Shown piece by piece: positions 6,634 through 10,912 of a DNA stretch of 10,912 nucleotides. Both the position numbers and the translations under genes were made by a program. The notes under the pieces were generated by a model. The model did not search any database and was not told the DNA's origin. It saw only the letters and a program-made list of their open reading frames with translations. Position 1 is the stretch's first letter; each line of letters starts with the position of its first letter. Source of the stretch: REEB48 sp964355085 (GTDB lineage: Bacteria; Patescibacteriota; Minisyncoccia; UBA6257; 02-FULL-45-10c); NCBI GenBank assembly GCA_964355085.1, contig CAYHBW010000027.1, positions 1-10,912 on the forward strand, given 5' to 3'.

Positions 6634-6666
6634 CCGACCGCAATTTTTTATGCAAACTGCGGCCGG
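6634..6666 (-). other. GC-rich hairpin in the leader of the transketolase C-terminal gene
   Basis: Nine base pairs (one G-T) form between CCGGCCGCA (6666-6658) and TGCGGTCGG (6642-6634), with a 15-base A-rich loop. The hairpin lies between the membrane-protein stop and the transketolase start. The bases after it (AAGAAAATTTTT) are not a clean T tract, so it could be a weak terminator, an attenuator or an mRNA stabiliser. Confidence 0.5.
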
Positions 6667-6672
6667 ACATGA

Positions 6673-6688
6673 AAATTCTCGAGAATTT
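6673..6688. repeat. Perfect 16-bp palindrome
   Basis: AAATTCTCGAGAATTT reads the same on both strands and overlaps the stop codon of the membrane-protein gene (6689-6687). It may be a protein-binding site or simply part of the 3' end. Nothing else supports a role. Confidence 0.5.
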
Positions 6689-6944
6689 ACATCGCTTTTT
6701 CTTCGGATACTTCGCAAGTGTCGCAAGATCCGCAATCTCCGCCCAAACCATGCTTTGCGCCAGCTCCGAGAACGCCTAAAACAAGCGCATTCCAATACCA
6801 GGCAAGAGGTTCAAGATTGAAGACCAAGCCGCGCCGGTAGACTGCGACCCAGGCCATCACAAGGGATAACATGCCGGCTCCCCAAAGAACCATACCGGCC
6901 ACAGGTCTCCAGCAGCATGCCCAATGAAATTTTGAATGCATCAT
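6687..6944 (-). CDS. Small Cys-rich membrane protein of unknown function
   Basis: The 85-residue protein has two likely membrane helices: roughly 14-36 (VAGMVLWGAGMLSLVMAWVA) and 45-63 (PLAWYWNALVLGVLGAGA). Cys10-Cys11 precede the first helix, and a tail with CGSCDTC (71-77) follows the second, close to acidic residues. The cysteines could bind a metal or a cluster, or undergo redox chemistry; this is inferred only from the pattern. The family is not recognised. The start could be either of two adjacent ATGs (6944 or 6941), and no Shine-Dalgarno is seen. It lies inside the split transketolase locus, between the halves, in an AT-rich stretch. Coding character is supported by the clean hydrophobic segments and codon usage. 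Confidence 0.7.
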   Translation of the reverse strand: MMHSKFHWACCWRPVAGMVLWGAGMLSLVMAWVAVYRRGLVFNLEPLAWYWNALVLGVLGAGAKHGLGGDCGSCDTCEVSEEKAM

Positions 6945-7111
6945 AACTTTATTTTTTAAAATATTTTATTTATTATTTTCACGACCTTTGTTACTGATAT
7001 TCAGTATAACAAATTAATAACTAAAGCATAAATCCAAATTATAAAATTTAAATTTTAAATAGAATTCATTTTTTATTTTTTATAATTTAACCTTTATAAT
7101 TTTAATTTTTC
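6945..7111. other. AT-rich intergenic stretch between transketolase N-terminal half and the membrane-protein gene
   Basis: These 167 bases are far richer in A and T than the rest of the window and hold no gene. They contain a 16-bp AT-only palindrome (7042-7057, TAAAATTT then its mirror) and the promoter/operator candidate at 6992-7008. No GC-rich terminator follows the transketolase N-terminal stop, so read-through into the next genes remains possible. Confidence 0.6.
6992..7008 (-). promoter_or_regulatory. Candidate promoter -10 with overlapping palindromic operator
   Basis: TATACT on the minus strand (7008-7003) could be the -10 of the membrane-protein/transketolase-C transcript, though the -35 is weak. 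The perfect inverted repeat TACTGA-TAT-TCAGTA (6992-7006) overlaps it, as a repressor site would. Confidence 0.4.
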
Positions 7112-7975
7112 TTATTCATGCTCCGATTTTATCTGTCCCTCCAATGTCCGAAGCTCTGACAAAGCCCGCTTGGCCTCTTCGGAACTCGGCGGCTTGCCGT
7201 GCCAAGTATAGTCTCCTTCCATAAAACTCACTCCTTTGCCCGGAATAGTATGCGCAATGATGACGGTCGGTTTTTCATAAATCGCTTTGGCCTCGTTGAC
7301 CGCCGCTACGAATTCCGCAATATCGTTCCCGTTCACATCGATCACATGCCAGCCGAAGGCCTCGTATTTCTGCCGGAGAGGTTCGAGCGGCATGACATCT
7401 TCGGTAAATCCGTCGATCTGGATGTTGTTGCGGTCTACTATCGCCGTCAGATTGTTCATTTTGGATTTCTGTTTTCCGGCGAACATCACGGCCTCCAAAT
7501 AATTCCCCTCCTGATGCTCACCGTCCGAAGTCAGACAATAAACGCGGTATTTTTTATTGTCCAATCTCGCCGCCAGCGCAAAGCCGATAGACTGCGACAA
7601 TCCTGAACCGAGCGGACCGGAAGTCGTTTCCAGGCCAGGCAGGGATTTCCTGTGCGGGTGACCCTGTAATCTTGTATTCAATTTTCTCAAAGTCATCAGC
7701 TCTTCAATAGGGAAATACCCGGAATTGGCGAGGGCGGCATAAAGCACCGGGCAGATATGTCCGTTTGAAAGAATCAACCTGTCGCGGTCAGCCCAGGCCG
7801 GTTTTTTCGGATCATGGTTGAGAACATGGAAATACATGGCTGTGAAGATATCCGCCATGCCGAGCGGTCCCGCAGAATGCCCGGACTTCGCCTCAACTAA
7901 AGAAGCGATGATATCTTGGCGGATCTTATTCGCCATCTCCTCCAGAAATTGAAGTTTCTTTTCGTGTAATTCCAT
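7112..7975 (-). CDS. Transketolase, N-terminal subunit (thiamine diphosphate-binding half)
   Basis: This 287-residue protein is the first half of a split transketolase. It binds the diphosphate and metal of thiamine diphosphate and pairs with the C-terminal subunit. Landmarks in order: SGHSAGPLGMADI (31-43), LSNGHICPVLYA (69-80), the phosphosugar/ThDP region LQGHPH (103-108), GPLGSGLSQSIG (120-131), the metal/diphosphate motif SDGEHQEGN (150-158) with partner IVDRNN (169-174), and HTIPGKG (242-248). The first Gly of the usual GDG is Ser, a change that also occurs in some active relatives. The start at 7975 places the family N-terminus (NKIRQDIIASL) at residue 16. There is no Shine-Dalgarno. 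The leader is a degenerate octamer repeat. It follows rpe by 76 bases with no terminator between, so the two genes may be co-transcribed. Confidence 0.92.
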   Translation of the reverse strand: MELHEKKLQFLEEMANKIRQDIIASLVEAKSGHSAGPLGMADIFTAMYFHVLNHDPKKPAWADRDRLILSNGHICPVLYAALANSGYFPIEELMTLRKLNTRLQGHPHRKSLPGLETTSGPLGSGLSQSIGFALAARLDNKKYRVYCLTSDGEHQEGNYLEAVMFAGKQKSKMNNLTAIVDRNNIQIDGFTEDVMPLEPLRQKYEAFGWHVIDVNGNDIAEFVAAVNEAKAIYEKPTVIIAHTIPGKGVSFMEGDYTWHGKPPSSEEAKRALSELRTLEGQIKSEHE

Positions 7976-7976
7976 T

Positions 7977-8071
7977 TTAGTTAATTCGTCAGTTAGTTGA
8001 TTAGTTGGTTAGTCATTTTCGCATCTTAGACTATTTCTCTACTTAACCAATTCACAAATTTACCAATTTAC
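7977..8071. repeat. Degenerate octamer arrays in inverted orientation upstream of the transketolase N-terminal gene
   Basis: Plus-strand units TTAGTTGA, TTAGTTGG and TTAGTCAT (7993-8016), plus TTAGTTAA at 7977, abut the start codon. On the opposite strand, units of the form AATTGGTA, AATTTGTG and AATTGGTT (8071-8044) run across the rpe stop codon. AGTTGGTT and AATTGGTT differ by one base. TTGGTTA (8005-8011) and TAACCAA (8044-8050) pair perfectly. Confidence 0.5.
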
Positions 8072-8684
8072 TGTATGCCTCGGCCGGATCCGCGCTTCCC
8101 CAGATTGCGGAAGCTGCCACCAGCATATCTGCGCCGGCATTTTTAATCTGCGAAGCGTTCTCGAGATTCACTCCGCCGTCTACTATGATTTTAGCATCCG
8201 GAACCTGCGCCCGCAAAAGCTTTATTTTCTCAAGTTGATTTTCTCCGAACTTCTGCCCTGCCTTGCCGGGATTAACCGCGAGAACCAAAAAACTTCCAAC
8301 ATTGTTTTCCAAAAACTTCCCGACTGGCGTATCCGGATTTCCGGCAACGAATAACTCGACGCTGTCTTTCGCGCACAAAGATGCCAAGGATTCCAAATCC
8401 CCGACTGCTTCCGCATGCACTATGATTCTTTTTACTCCCGCATCAATCCAGTCAGCGACAACCTGCTCAGGATTTTCCACCATCAAATGAACCTCCACAC
8501 TGACACCTAACACTTGATCCATGACACCCGGCAAGTCATCGGGATTATTCCACAAAAGATTCGCAGTGAATTTTCCGTCGGAAACATCCAAATGCACCCA
8601 CTCTGCTCCGAACTCGGAAGCGGTTTTTATTTTCTTTTCTATTTCAGAAAAAGAAGTTTCGTTTATCGCAGGAATTACGATCAT
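8052..8684 (-). CDS. rpe: Ribulose-phosphate 3-epimerase
   Basis: This 210-residue TIM-barrel enzyme interconverts ribulose 5-phosphate and xylulose 5-phosphate in the cytoplasm. All four metal ligands of the family are in place: His31 and Asp33 in HLDVSDGKF, His66 in VEVHLMVENP, and Asp169 in IIVDGGVN. Asp33 and Asp169 are also the acid/base pair. The phosphate-binding loops NPGKAGQKF (138-146) and ASAIWGS (181-187) are recognisable. The N-terminus is divergent: the usual PSILSADF reads PAINETSF, so the conserved Ser is lost or shifted. The frame stays open upstream to 9077, but MIVIPA at 8684 matches the family start and lies just past an extended -10, so the longer form is rejected. No Shine-Dalgarno; predicted leader under 10 nt. 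It is followed by the transketolase N-terminal gene. Confidence 0.93.
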   Translation of the reverse strand: MIVIPAINETSFSEIEKKIKTASEFGAEWVHLDVSDGKFTANLLWNNPDDLPGVMDQVLGVSVEVHLMVENPEQVVADWIDAGVKRIIVHAEAVGDLESLASLCAKDSVELFVAGNPDTPVGKFLENNVGSFLVLAVNPGKAGQKFGENQLEKIKLLRAQVPDAKIIVDGGVNLENASQIKNAGADMLVAASAIWGSADPAEAYSKLVNL

Positions 8685-8697
8685 CGCAGTTATCAAT

Positions 8698-8706
8698 ATT
8701 ATATCA
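8698..8706 (-). promoter_or_regulatory. Extended -10 promoter of rpe
   Basis: The minus strand reads TGATATAAT, a perfect -10 with the TGn extension and no clear -35. It sits between the terminator of the 94-residue protein and the rpe ATG at 8684, and predicts a very short leader. Confidence 0.6.
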
Positions 8707-8711
8707 TTTAA

Positions 8712-8738
8712 AAAGAAACGCAGCCCTTTCGGGCTGCG
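8712..8738 (-). terminator. Strong intrinsic terminator after the 94-residue protein gene
   Basis: Minus-strand stem CGCAGCCC / GGGCTGCG (8 perfect base pairs, 8738-8719) is capped by a stable GAAA tetraloop and followed by TTTCTTTTT. It begins two bases past the stop codon (8743-8741). Confidence 0.92.
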
Positions 8739-8740
8739 CG

Positions 8741-9025
8741 CTACCACCTGAAAAGCCTCAGGTAGTTGAGAAGCAGCGTCATGATGCTCAATCTCCGGTT
8801 GAGATTCAGCGTCTCCTGAATCAGCTCCAGCTGCGGATTCAAGTTCGTCTTTTCGTGAAGCTTGCCGAACCTCGCGATCTCGGAATCGACATATTCGCAA
8901 ACCTCCTTGAACTTCTGCGGATCCTTCTTCGCAAGCTGCTGAAAGGCGACAACGGAAGAAACGAAGGATTCCACGACATCCTTGCTGGTCGGCGGCCTGG
9001 GCGGAAGCGGCGGCGGATGATCCAT
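8741..9025 (-). CDS. Small hypothetical protein with a proline-rich N-terminus and strong expression signals
   Basis: The 94-residue protein is not recognised. It starts MDHPPPLPPRPPTSKD, a proline-rich tail. Two or three likely amphipathic helices follow (about 16-55 and 63-94), with a hydrophobic leucine-rich end, SIMTLLLNYLRLFRW. There is no cysteine pair or catalytic motif; the only Cys is 43. The C-terminal helix could be a membrane-proximal or oligomerisation segment. What stands out is its control region: a near-consensus promoter and the best Shine-Dalgarno in the window (AAGGAGGT), with a strong terminator right after the stop. It is a complete single-gene transcription unit and is probably well expressed. 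It separates the histidine phosphatase from rpe without sharing a transcript with either. Confidence 0.8.
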   Translation of the reverse strand: MDHPPPLPPRPPTSKDVVESFVSSVVAFQQLAKKDPQKFKEVCEYVDSEIARFGKLHEKTNLNPQLELIQETLNLNRRLSIMTLLLNYLRLFRW

Positions 9026-9029
9026 AAAT

Positions 9030-9037
9030 ACCTCCTT
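9030..9037 (-). promoter_or_regulatory. Perfect Shine-Dalgarno of the 94-residue protein gene
   Basis: The minus strand reads AAGGAGGT, with four bases between it and the ATG at 9025. It fixes that start. Few other genes here have such a site. Confidence 0.85.
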
Positions 9038-9048
9038 GTACTTTAAAT

Positions 9049-9077
9049 ATTATACTATAATTTATAGATAAGGTCAA
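9049..9077 (-). promoter_or_regulatory. Near-consensus sigma70-type promoter of the 94-residue protein gene
   Basis: TTGACC (9077-9072), a spacer of exactly 17 bp and TATAAT (9054-9049) give 11 of 12 consensus bases. It is the strongest promoter visible in the window. Confidence 0.85.
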
Positions 9078-9080
9078 TAT

Positions 9081-9108
9081 AATAAAAATAGCCCTTTACG
9101 GGGGCTAT
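9081..9108 (-). terminator. Intrinsic terminator overlapping the stop codon of the histidine phosphatase gene
   Basis: Minus-strand stem ATAGCCC / GGGCTAT (7 base pairs, 9108-9102 and 9094-9088) has a seven-base loop and is followed by TTTTATT. The TAG stop (9107-9105) lies inside the first arm. Confidence 0.8.
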
Positions 9109-9827
9109 CGCCTGAACTTCCGATTGGCATATTTCAGATCCGGACGGCCGGCTCCTGAAAATTCATAAACAGTCGCGGAACAATTGGGGGGAATCTCGTT
9201 TTTAAGGGAATAATTCATCCGGTTATGATTCCATCCCTCCAAAAGATAGCGGATGGACTGGACCGTGCGTCCATGAGAAACAACGAATACTGTCGGATCG
9301 GTGAATCCGGAAAAATCTCCGTCCAGCCGATCCAGAAAAATCCGCACACGACCTTCGCATATATCGGCGATACTCTCCCCGCCGGGAGGAATATGAGTGA
9401 ATGGATCACTGAACAACCAGGCATCATGAGACCACGGAAAGTATTCCCTGACCTCTTCAAAGGTCATATTACCGAGATAGCCGGAATTCCTTTCCCGGAT
9501 AAGATTATTTTCCGAAAAAGCGATTCTCTCCCGGTCCTGCATATTGTAAGCGGACAATATCCCATTCGCCGTATGTTCGGCCCGCGTGAACCCCGAATGA
9601 ATGATTCCGGCAGGAACTCCGAAAAGTTTTTTCAGACGTAATCCCGCTATCCTCGCCTGATTCTCCCCTCTTCCGGTAAGAGAGCAAAGGCGGTCTTGCA
9701 TGTTTCCGACCGATTCGCGCGCCTTATTGTCCGGAAAGCAGAAATCACGCATGAAAACATTCCTCAATGATTGTCCGTGCCGGATAAGGACAAGCTTTCT
9801 GATATTCCGGATGCGCATCGGCTTCAT
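9105..9827 (-). CDS. Histidine phosphatase superfamily protein, phosphoglycerate mutase-like
   Basis: This 240-residue protein belongs to the branch-1 histidine phosphatase fold. The phospho-accepting site is LIRHGQS (14-20; Arg16, His17). The other pocket residues are Arg82 in SGFTRAEHTA, Glu112 in RERNSGYLG, and His185 in VVSHGRTV. Members are cofactor-dependent phosphoglycerate mutases or broad phosphatases. The setting among GAPDH and pentose-phosphate genes favours a carbohydrate role. However, the sequence is divergent and longer than GpmB-type phosphatases (about 200-215), so mutase versus phosphatase is open. The start at 9827 has GAGAG upstream; ATG at codon 4 is an alternative. A weak promoter candidate (TTGCGG, 16 bp, TATATC) lies upstream. 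Terminators on both sides make it a single-gene unit. Confidence 0.85.
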   Translation of the reverse strand: MKPMRIRNIRKLVLIRHGQSLRNVFMRDFCFPDNKARESVGNMQDRLCSLTGRGENQARIAGLRLKKLFGVPAGIIHSGFTRAEHTANGILSAYNMQDRERIAFSENNLIRERNSGYLGNMTFEEVREYFPWSHDAWLFSDPFTHIPPGGESIADICEGRVRIFLDRLDGDFSGFTDPTVFVVSHGRTVQSIRYLLEGWNHNRMNYSLKNEIPPNCSATVYEFSGAGRPDLKYANRKFRR

Positions 9828-9884
9828 ATCGAATCTCTCAAAGAGCAGTCCTGGATATAAAATAACCTATTTGATCCGCAATGT

Positions 9885-9906
9885 AAAATGCCCGGACGGG
9901 CATTTT
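9885..9906 (-). terminator. Intrinsic terminator after rpiB
   Basis: AAAATGCCC / GGGCATTTT forms nine perfect base pairs with a four-base loop. The T run is part of the stem, so it may work in either direction. It begins three bases past the rpiB stop. Confidence 0.85.
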
Positions 9907-9909
9907 ATT

Positions 9910-10368
9910 TCAAAACATCTTCCTGTTTTCAATGTCTTCGATCTTTCTCAATCTGCGCTTATGCCGGTCTTCTCCGGAAAATGAAGCGGATATCCAGGCA
10001 GCGGCGATCTTCTGCGCCTCGCCTTCCTCGATATAATCGGCGGCGAAACAGAGCACATTAGTGTCATCATCGTTTCTCGAAGAAACCGCCTGATCCGGAT
10101 TTGACGCAAGTACGGAGCGGACATTATGGAATTTATTCGCGACTATATCCATTCCGACCCCTGATCCGCAGGCCAATATGGCTCTTGAATCGGCAGGGTT
10201 AAGACTGACTTTGCGGGCGGCGATTGCGGCAAAATCAGGATAATCATCACTCTCAACCAGCTGTTCATTTCCGACATCTACAACCTCATATCCGGAATTT
10301 TTCAGATATTGCTTGAGAGATTCCTTGAGACGGAATCCTTTATGATCGGCGCCGATGTAGATTAACAT
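9910..10368 (-). CDS. rpiB: Ribose-5-phosphate isomerase B (RpiB/LacA/LacB family)
   Basis: This 152-residue protein interconverts ribose 5-phosphate and ribulose 5-phosphate. Landmarks are IGADHKGF (5-12), the catalytic-cysteine loop ACGSGVGMDIVANKF (66-80) with Cys67 as the expected base, SSRNDDDTNVLCFAADY (96-112) and the phosphate-binding RHKRRLRKI (135-143). Length is normal for the family. One key position differs: aligned with E. coli RpiB (SRQHNDTNVL), the ring-opening His is Asp100 here. The enzyme may open the sugar ring differently or use another substrate, since LacA/LacB relatives isomerise galactose 6-phosphate; the pathway context still favours ribose 5-phosphate. There is no Shine-Dalgarno, and the start codon is abutted by a heptamer repeat array. 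It lies 81 bases after GAPDH with no clear terminator between, so co-transcription is possible. Confidence 0.9.
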   Translation of the reverse strand: MLIYIGADHKGFRLKESLKQYLKNSGYEVVDVGNEQLVESDDYPDFAAIAARKVSLNPADSRAILACGSGVGMDIVANKFHNVRSVLASNPDQAVSSRNDDDTNVLCFAADYIEEGEAQKIAAAWISASFSGEDRHKRRLRKIEDIENRKMF

Positions 10369-10369
10369 T

Positions 10370-10446
10370 TTAGGTGTTAGGTGTTAGGTGTTAGGTGTTA
10401 GGTGTTAGGAAATTTCTAAAACCTAAAAACTAAAACCTATAAACTA
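10370..10446. repeat. Two inverted heptamer tandem arrays between GAPDH and rpiB
   Basis: Five full TTAGGTG units plus a partial one fill 10370-10409, ending one base from the rpiB ATG. From 10416 to 10443 runs a second array, CTAAAAC, CTAAAAA, CTAAAAC, CTATAAA. Its reverse complement GTTTTAG differs from GTGTTAG, the first unit in another phase, by one base. The arrays face each other around GAAATTT and can fold into an arm of about 30 bases with a regular mismatch every unit. Confidence 0.85.
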
Positions 10447-10449
10447 TTT

Positions 10450-10912
10450 TTAAATATTCTCTGCGACTTTCAAGACATGCCCGATAAGAGTCGCGACATA
10501 TCCGGCTTCATTGTCATACCAGGAAAAAACTTTCACGAAATCCTCGTCCACCACTTGGGTAAATTTGAGATCGATCAGTGCTCCGCACGGCTCGCCGATG
10601 ACGTCAGACGAGACAATCTGATCTTCGGTGACTTTCAAGACACCTTTCCAGCGCTTGTCTTTTGCAGCTTTCCGGAAAATATCGTTCACCTCTTCAACGG
10701 AAGTTTTTCTCTTTGCCAGAAAAGTGAAATCCGCAACTGATCCGCTGACTATCGGAACACGCAAAGACACTCCGTCGAATTTTCCGGAAAGTTCCGGAAT
10801 CGCCCGGACTACGGAAATCGCCGCACCGGTGGAAGAAGGCGAAATATTCTGCGCAGCGGCTCTTCCTCTGCGGAAATCTTTCCCTTTTGTCGGAGAATCG
10901 GTCAGACTCTGG
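10450..10912 (-). CDS. gap: Glyceraldehyde-3-phosphate dehydrogenase, C-terminal part, cut by the right edge
   Basis: The last 153 or so residues of GAPDH, the glycolytic enzyme that oxidises glyceraldehyde 3-phosphate to 1,3-bisphosphoglycerate with NAD. The frame is open to base 10912, so the NAD domain and the catalytic Cys lie outside the window. The family catalytic domain is clear: SLTDSPTKGKDFRRGRAAAQN, then ISPSSTGAAISVVRAIPEL, the substrate-loop region SLRVPIVSGSVADFT, and near the end FVKVFSWYDNEAGY, the hallmark C-terminal motif. The phosphate-contacting Arg of RRGRAAAQN and the STGAA run are intact. It is the most upstream gene of this minus-strand series and reads into rpiB across the heptamer arrays. 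No terminator was found after its TAA. Confidence 0.95.
   Translation of the reverse strand, partial: QSLTDSPTKGKDFRRGRAAAQNISPSSTGAAISVVRAIPELSGKFDGVSLRVPIVSGSVADFTFLAKRKTSVEEVNDIFRKAAKDKRWKGVLKVTEDQIVSSDVIGEPCGALIDLKFTQVVDEDFVKVFSWYDNEAGYVATLIGHVLKVAENI

Noticed and set aside
7518..7528. Ser instead of Gly in the GDG motif of the transketolase N-terminal half as a sign of inactivity
   Set aside because: SDGE occurs in apparently normal relatives of the ThDP-enzyme superfamily, and the Asp, Glu and downstream Asn ligands are intact.
8052..9077. A 341-codon frame joining rpe to a longer N-terminal part
   Set aside because: The extra 131 residues are low in order, overlap the 94-residue gene in another frame and cross its terminator and the rpe promoter. 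The family start is at 8684.
10370..10446. CRISPR array
   Set aside because: The units are 7 bases long with no spacers and no cas genes nearby; this is a simple tandem repeat.
1..10912. UGA recoded as glycine, as in some related candidate phyla
   Set aside because: UGA is a clean stop for the GNAT-like gene, rpe and rpiB, and no conserved domain runs through an in-frame UGA.
1..10912. tRNA, rRNA, insertion sequence, phage or plasmid genes
   Set aside because: I saw no tRNA cloverleaf, rRNA stretch, transposase, integrase or terminal inverted repeats. The genes are mostly core metabolism with uniform composition.

Overview
The window looks like a piece of a small-genome Patescibacteria (Candidate Phyla Radiation) bacterium, probably of the Parcubacteria type. 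This is inferred from gene content and style: a transketolase split into two genes, a sparse glycolysis and non-oxidative pentose-phosphate gene set, short divergent copies of the enzymes, very short 3' ends, and few Shine-Dalgarno sequences. UGA is used as a stop, so the Gracilibacteria-type recoded code does not apply. Phylum placement was not tested by any search.

Layout. All genes but one lie on the minus strand, so the reading order is right to left. At the right edge is the C-terminal part of glyceraldehyde-3-phosphate dehydrogenase. It is followed by ribose-5-phosphate isomerase B, a histidine phosphatase (phosphoglycerate-mutase-like), a 94-residue unknown protein, ribulose-phosphate 3-epimerase, the transketolase N-terminal half, a Cys-rich two-helix membrane protein and the transketolase C-terminal half. 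Next come an M50 site-2-type protease, a PfkB sugar/nucleoside kinase, a 422-residue unknown protein and a small zinc-ribbon protein. The left end differs: a GNAT-like protein (the only plus-strand gene) is divergent from an S-adenosylmethionine-decarboxylase-like pyruvoyl enzyme. Beyond that, a 7TM sensor protein runs off the left edge.

How the genes work together. RpiB, Rpe and the split transketolase interconvert pentose phosphates and link them to glyceraldehyde-3-phosphate. GAPDH, and perhaps the histidine phosphatase, belong to lower glycolysis, and the PfkB kinase could feed a phosphorylated sugar into this pool. The cluster is not one operon. Hairpin terminators sit at or within about 20 nt of most stop codons, and several genes have their own recognisable promoters.

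Most worth a second look: (1) the AdoMet-decarboxylase homologue keeps the self-processing and catalytic residues but has lost the residues that bind the adenosyl group, so it may decarboxylate another amino acid; (2) short tandem-repeat arrays in inverted orientation abut the start codons of rpiB (period 7) and the transketolase N-terminal gene (period 8); (3) TCCGGA is strikingly over-represented; (4) RpiB has Asp where the ring-opening His is expected.
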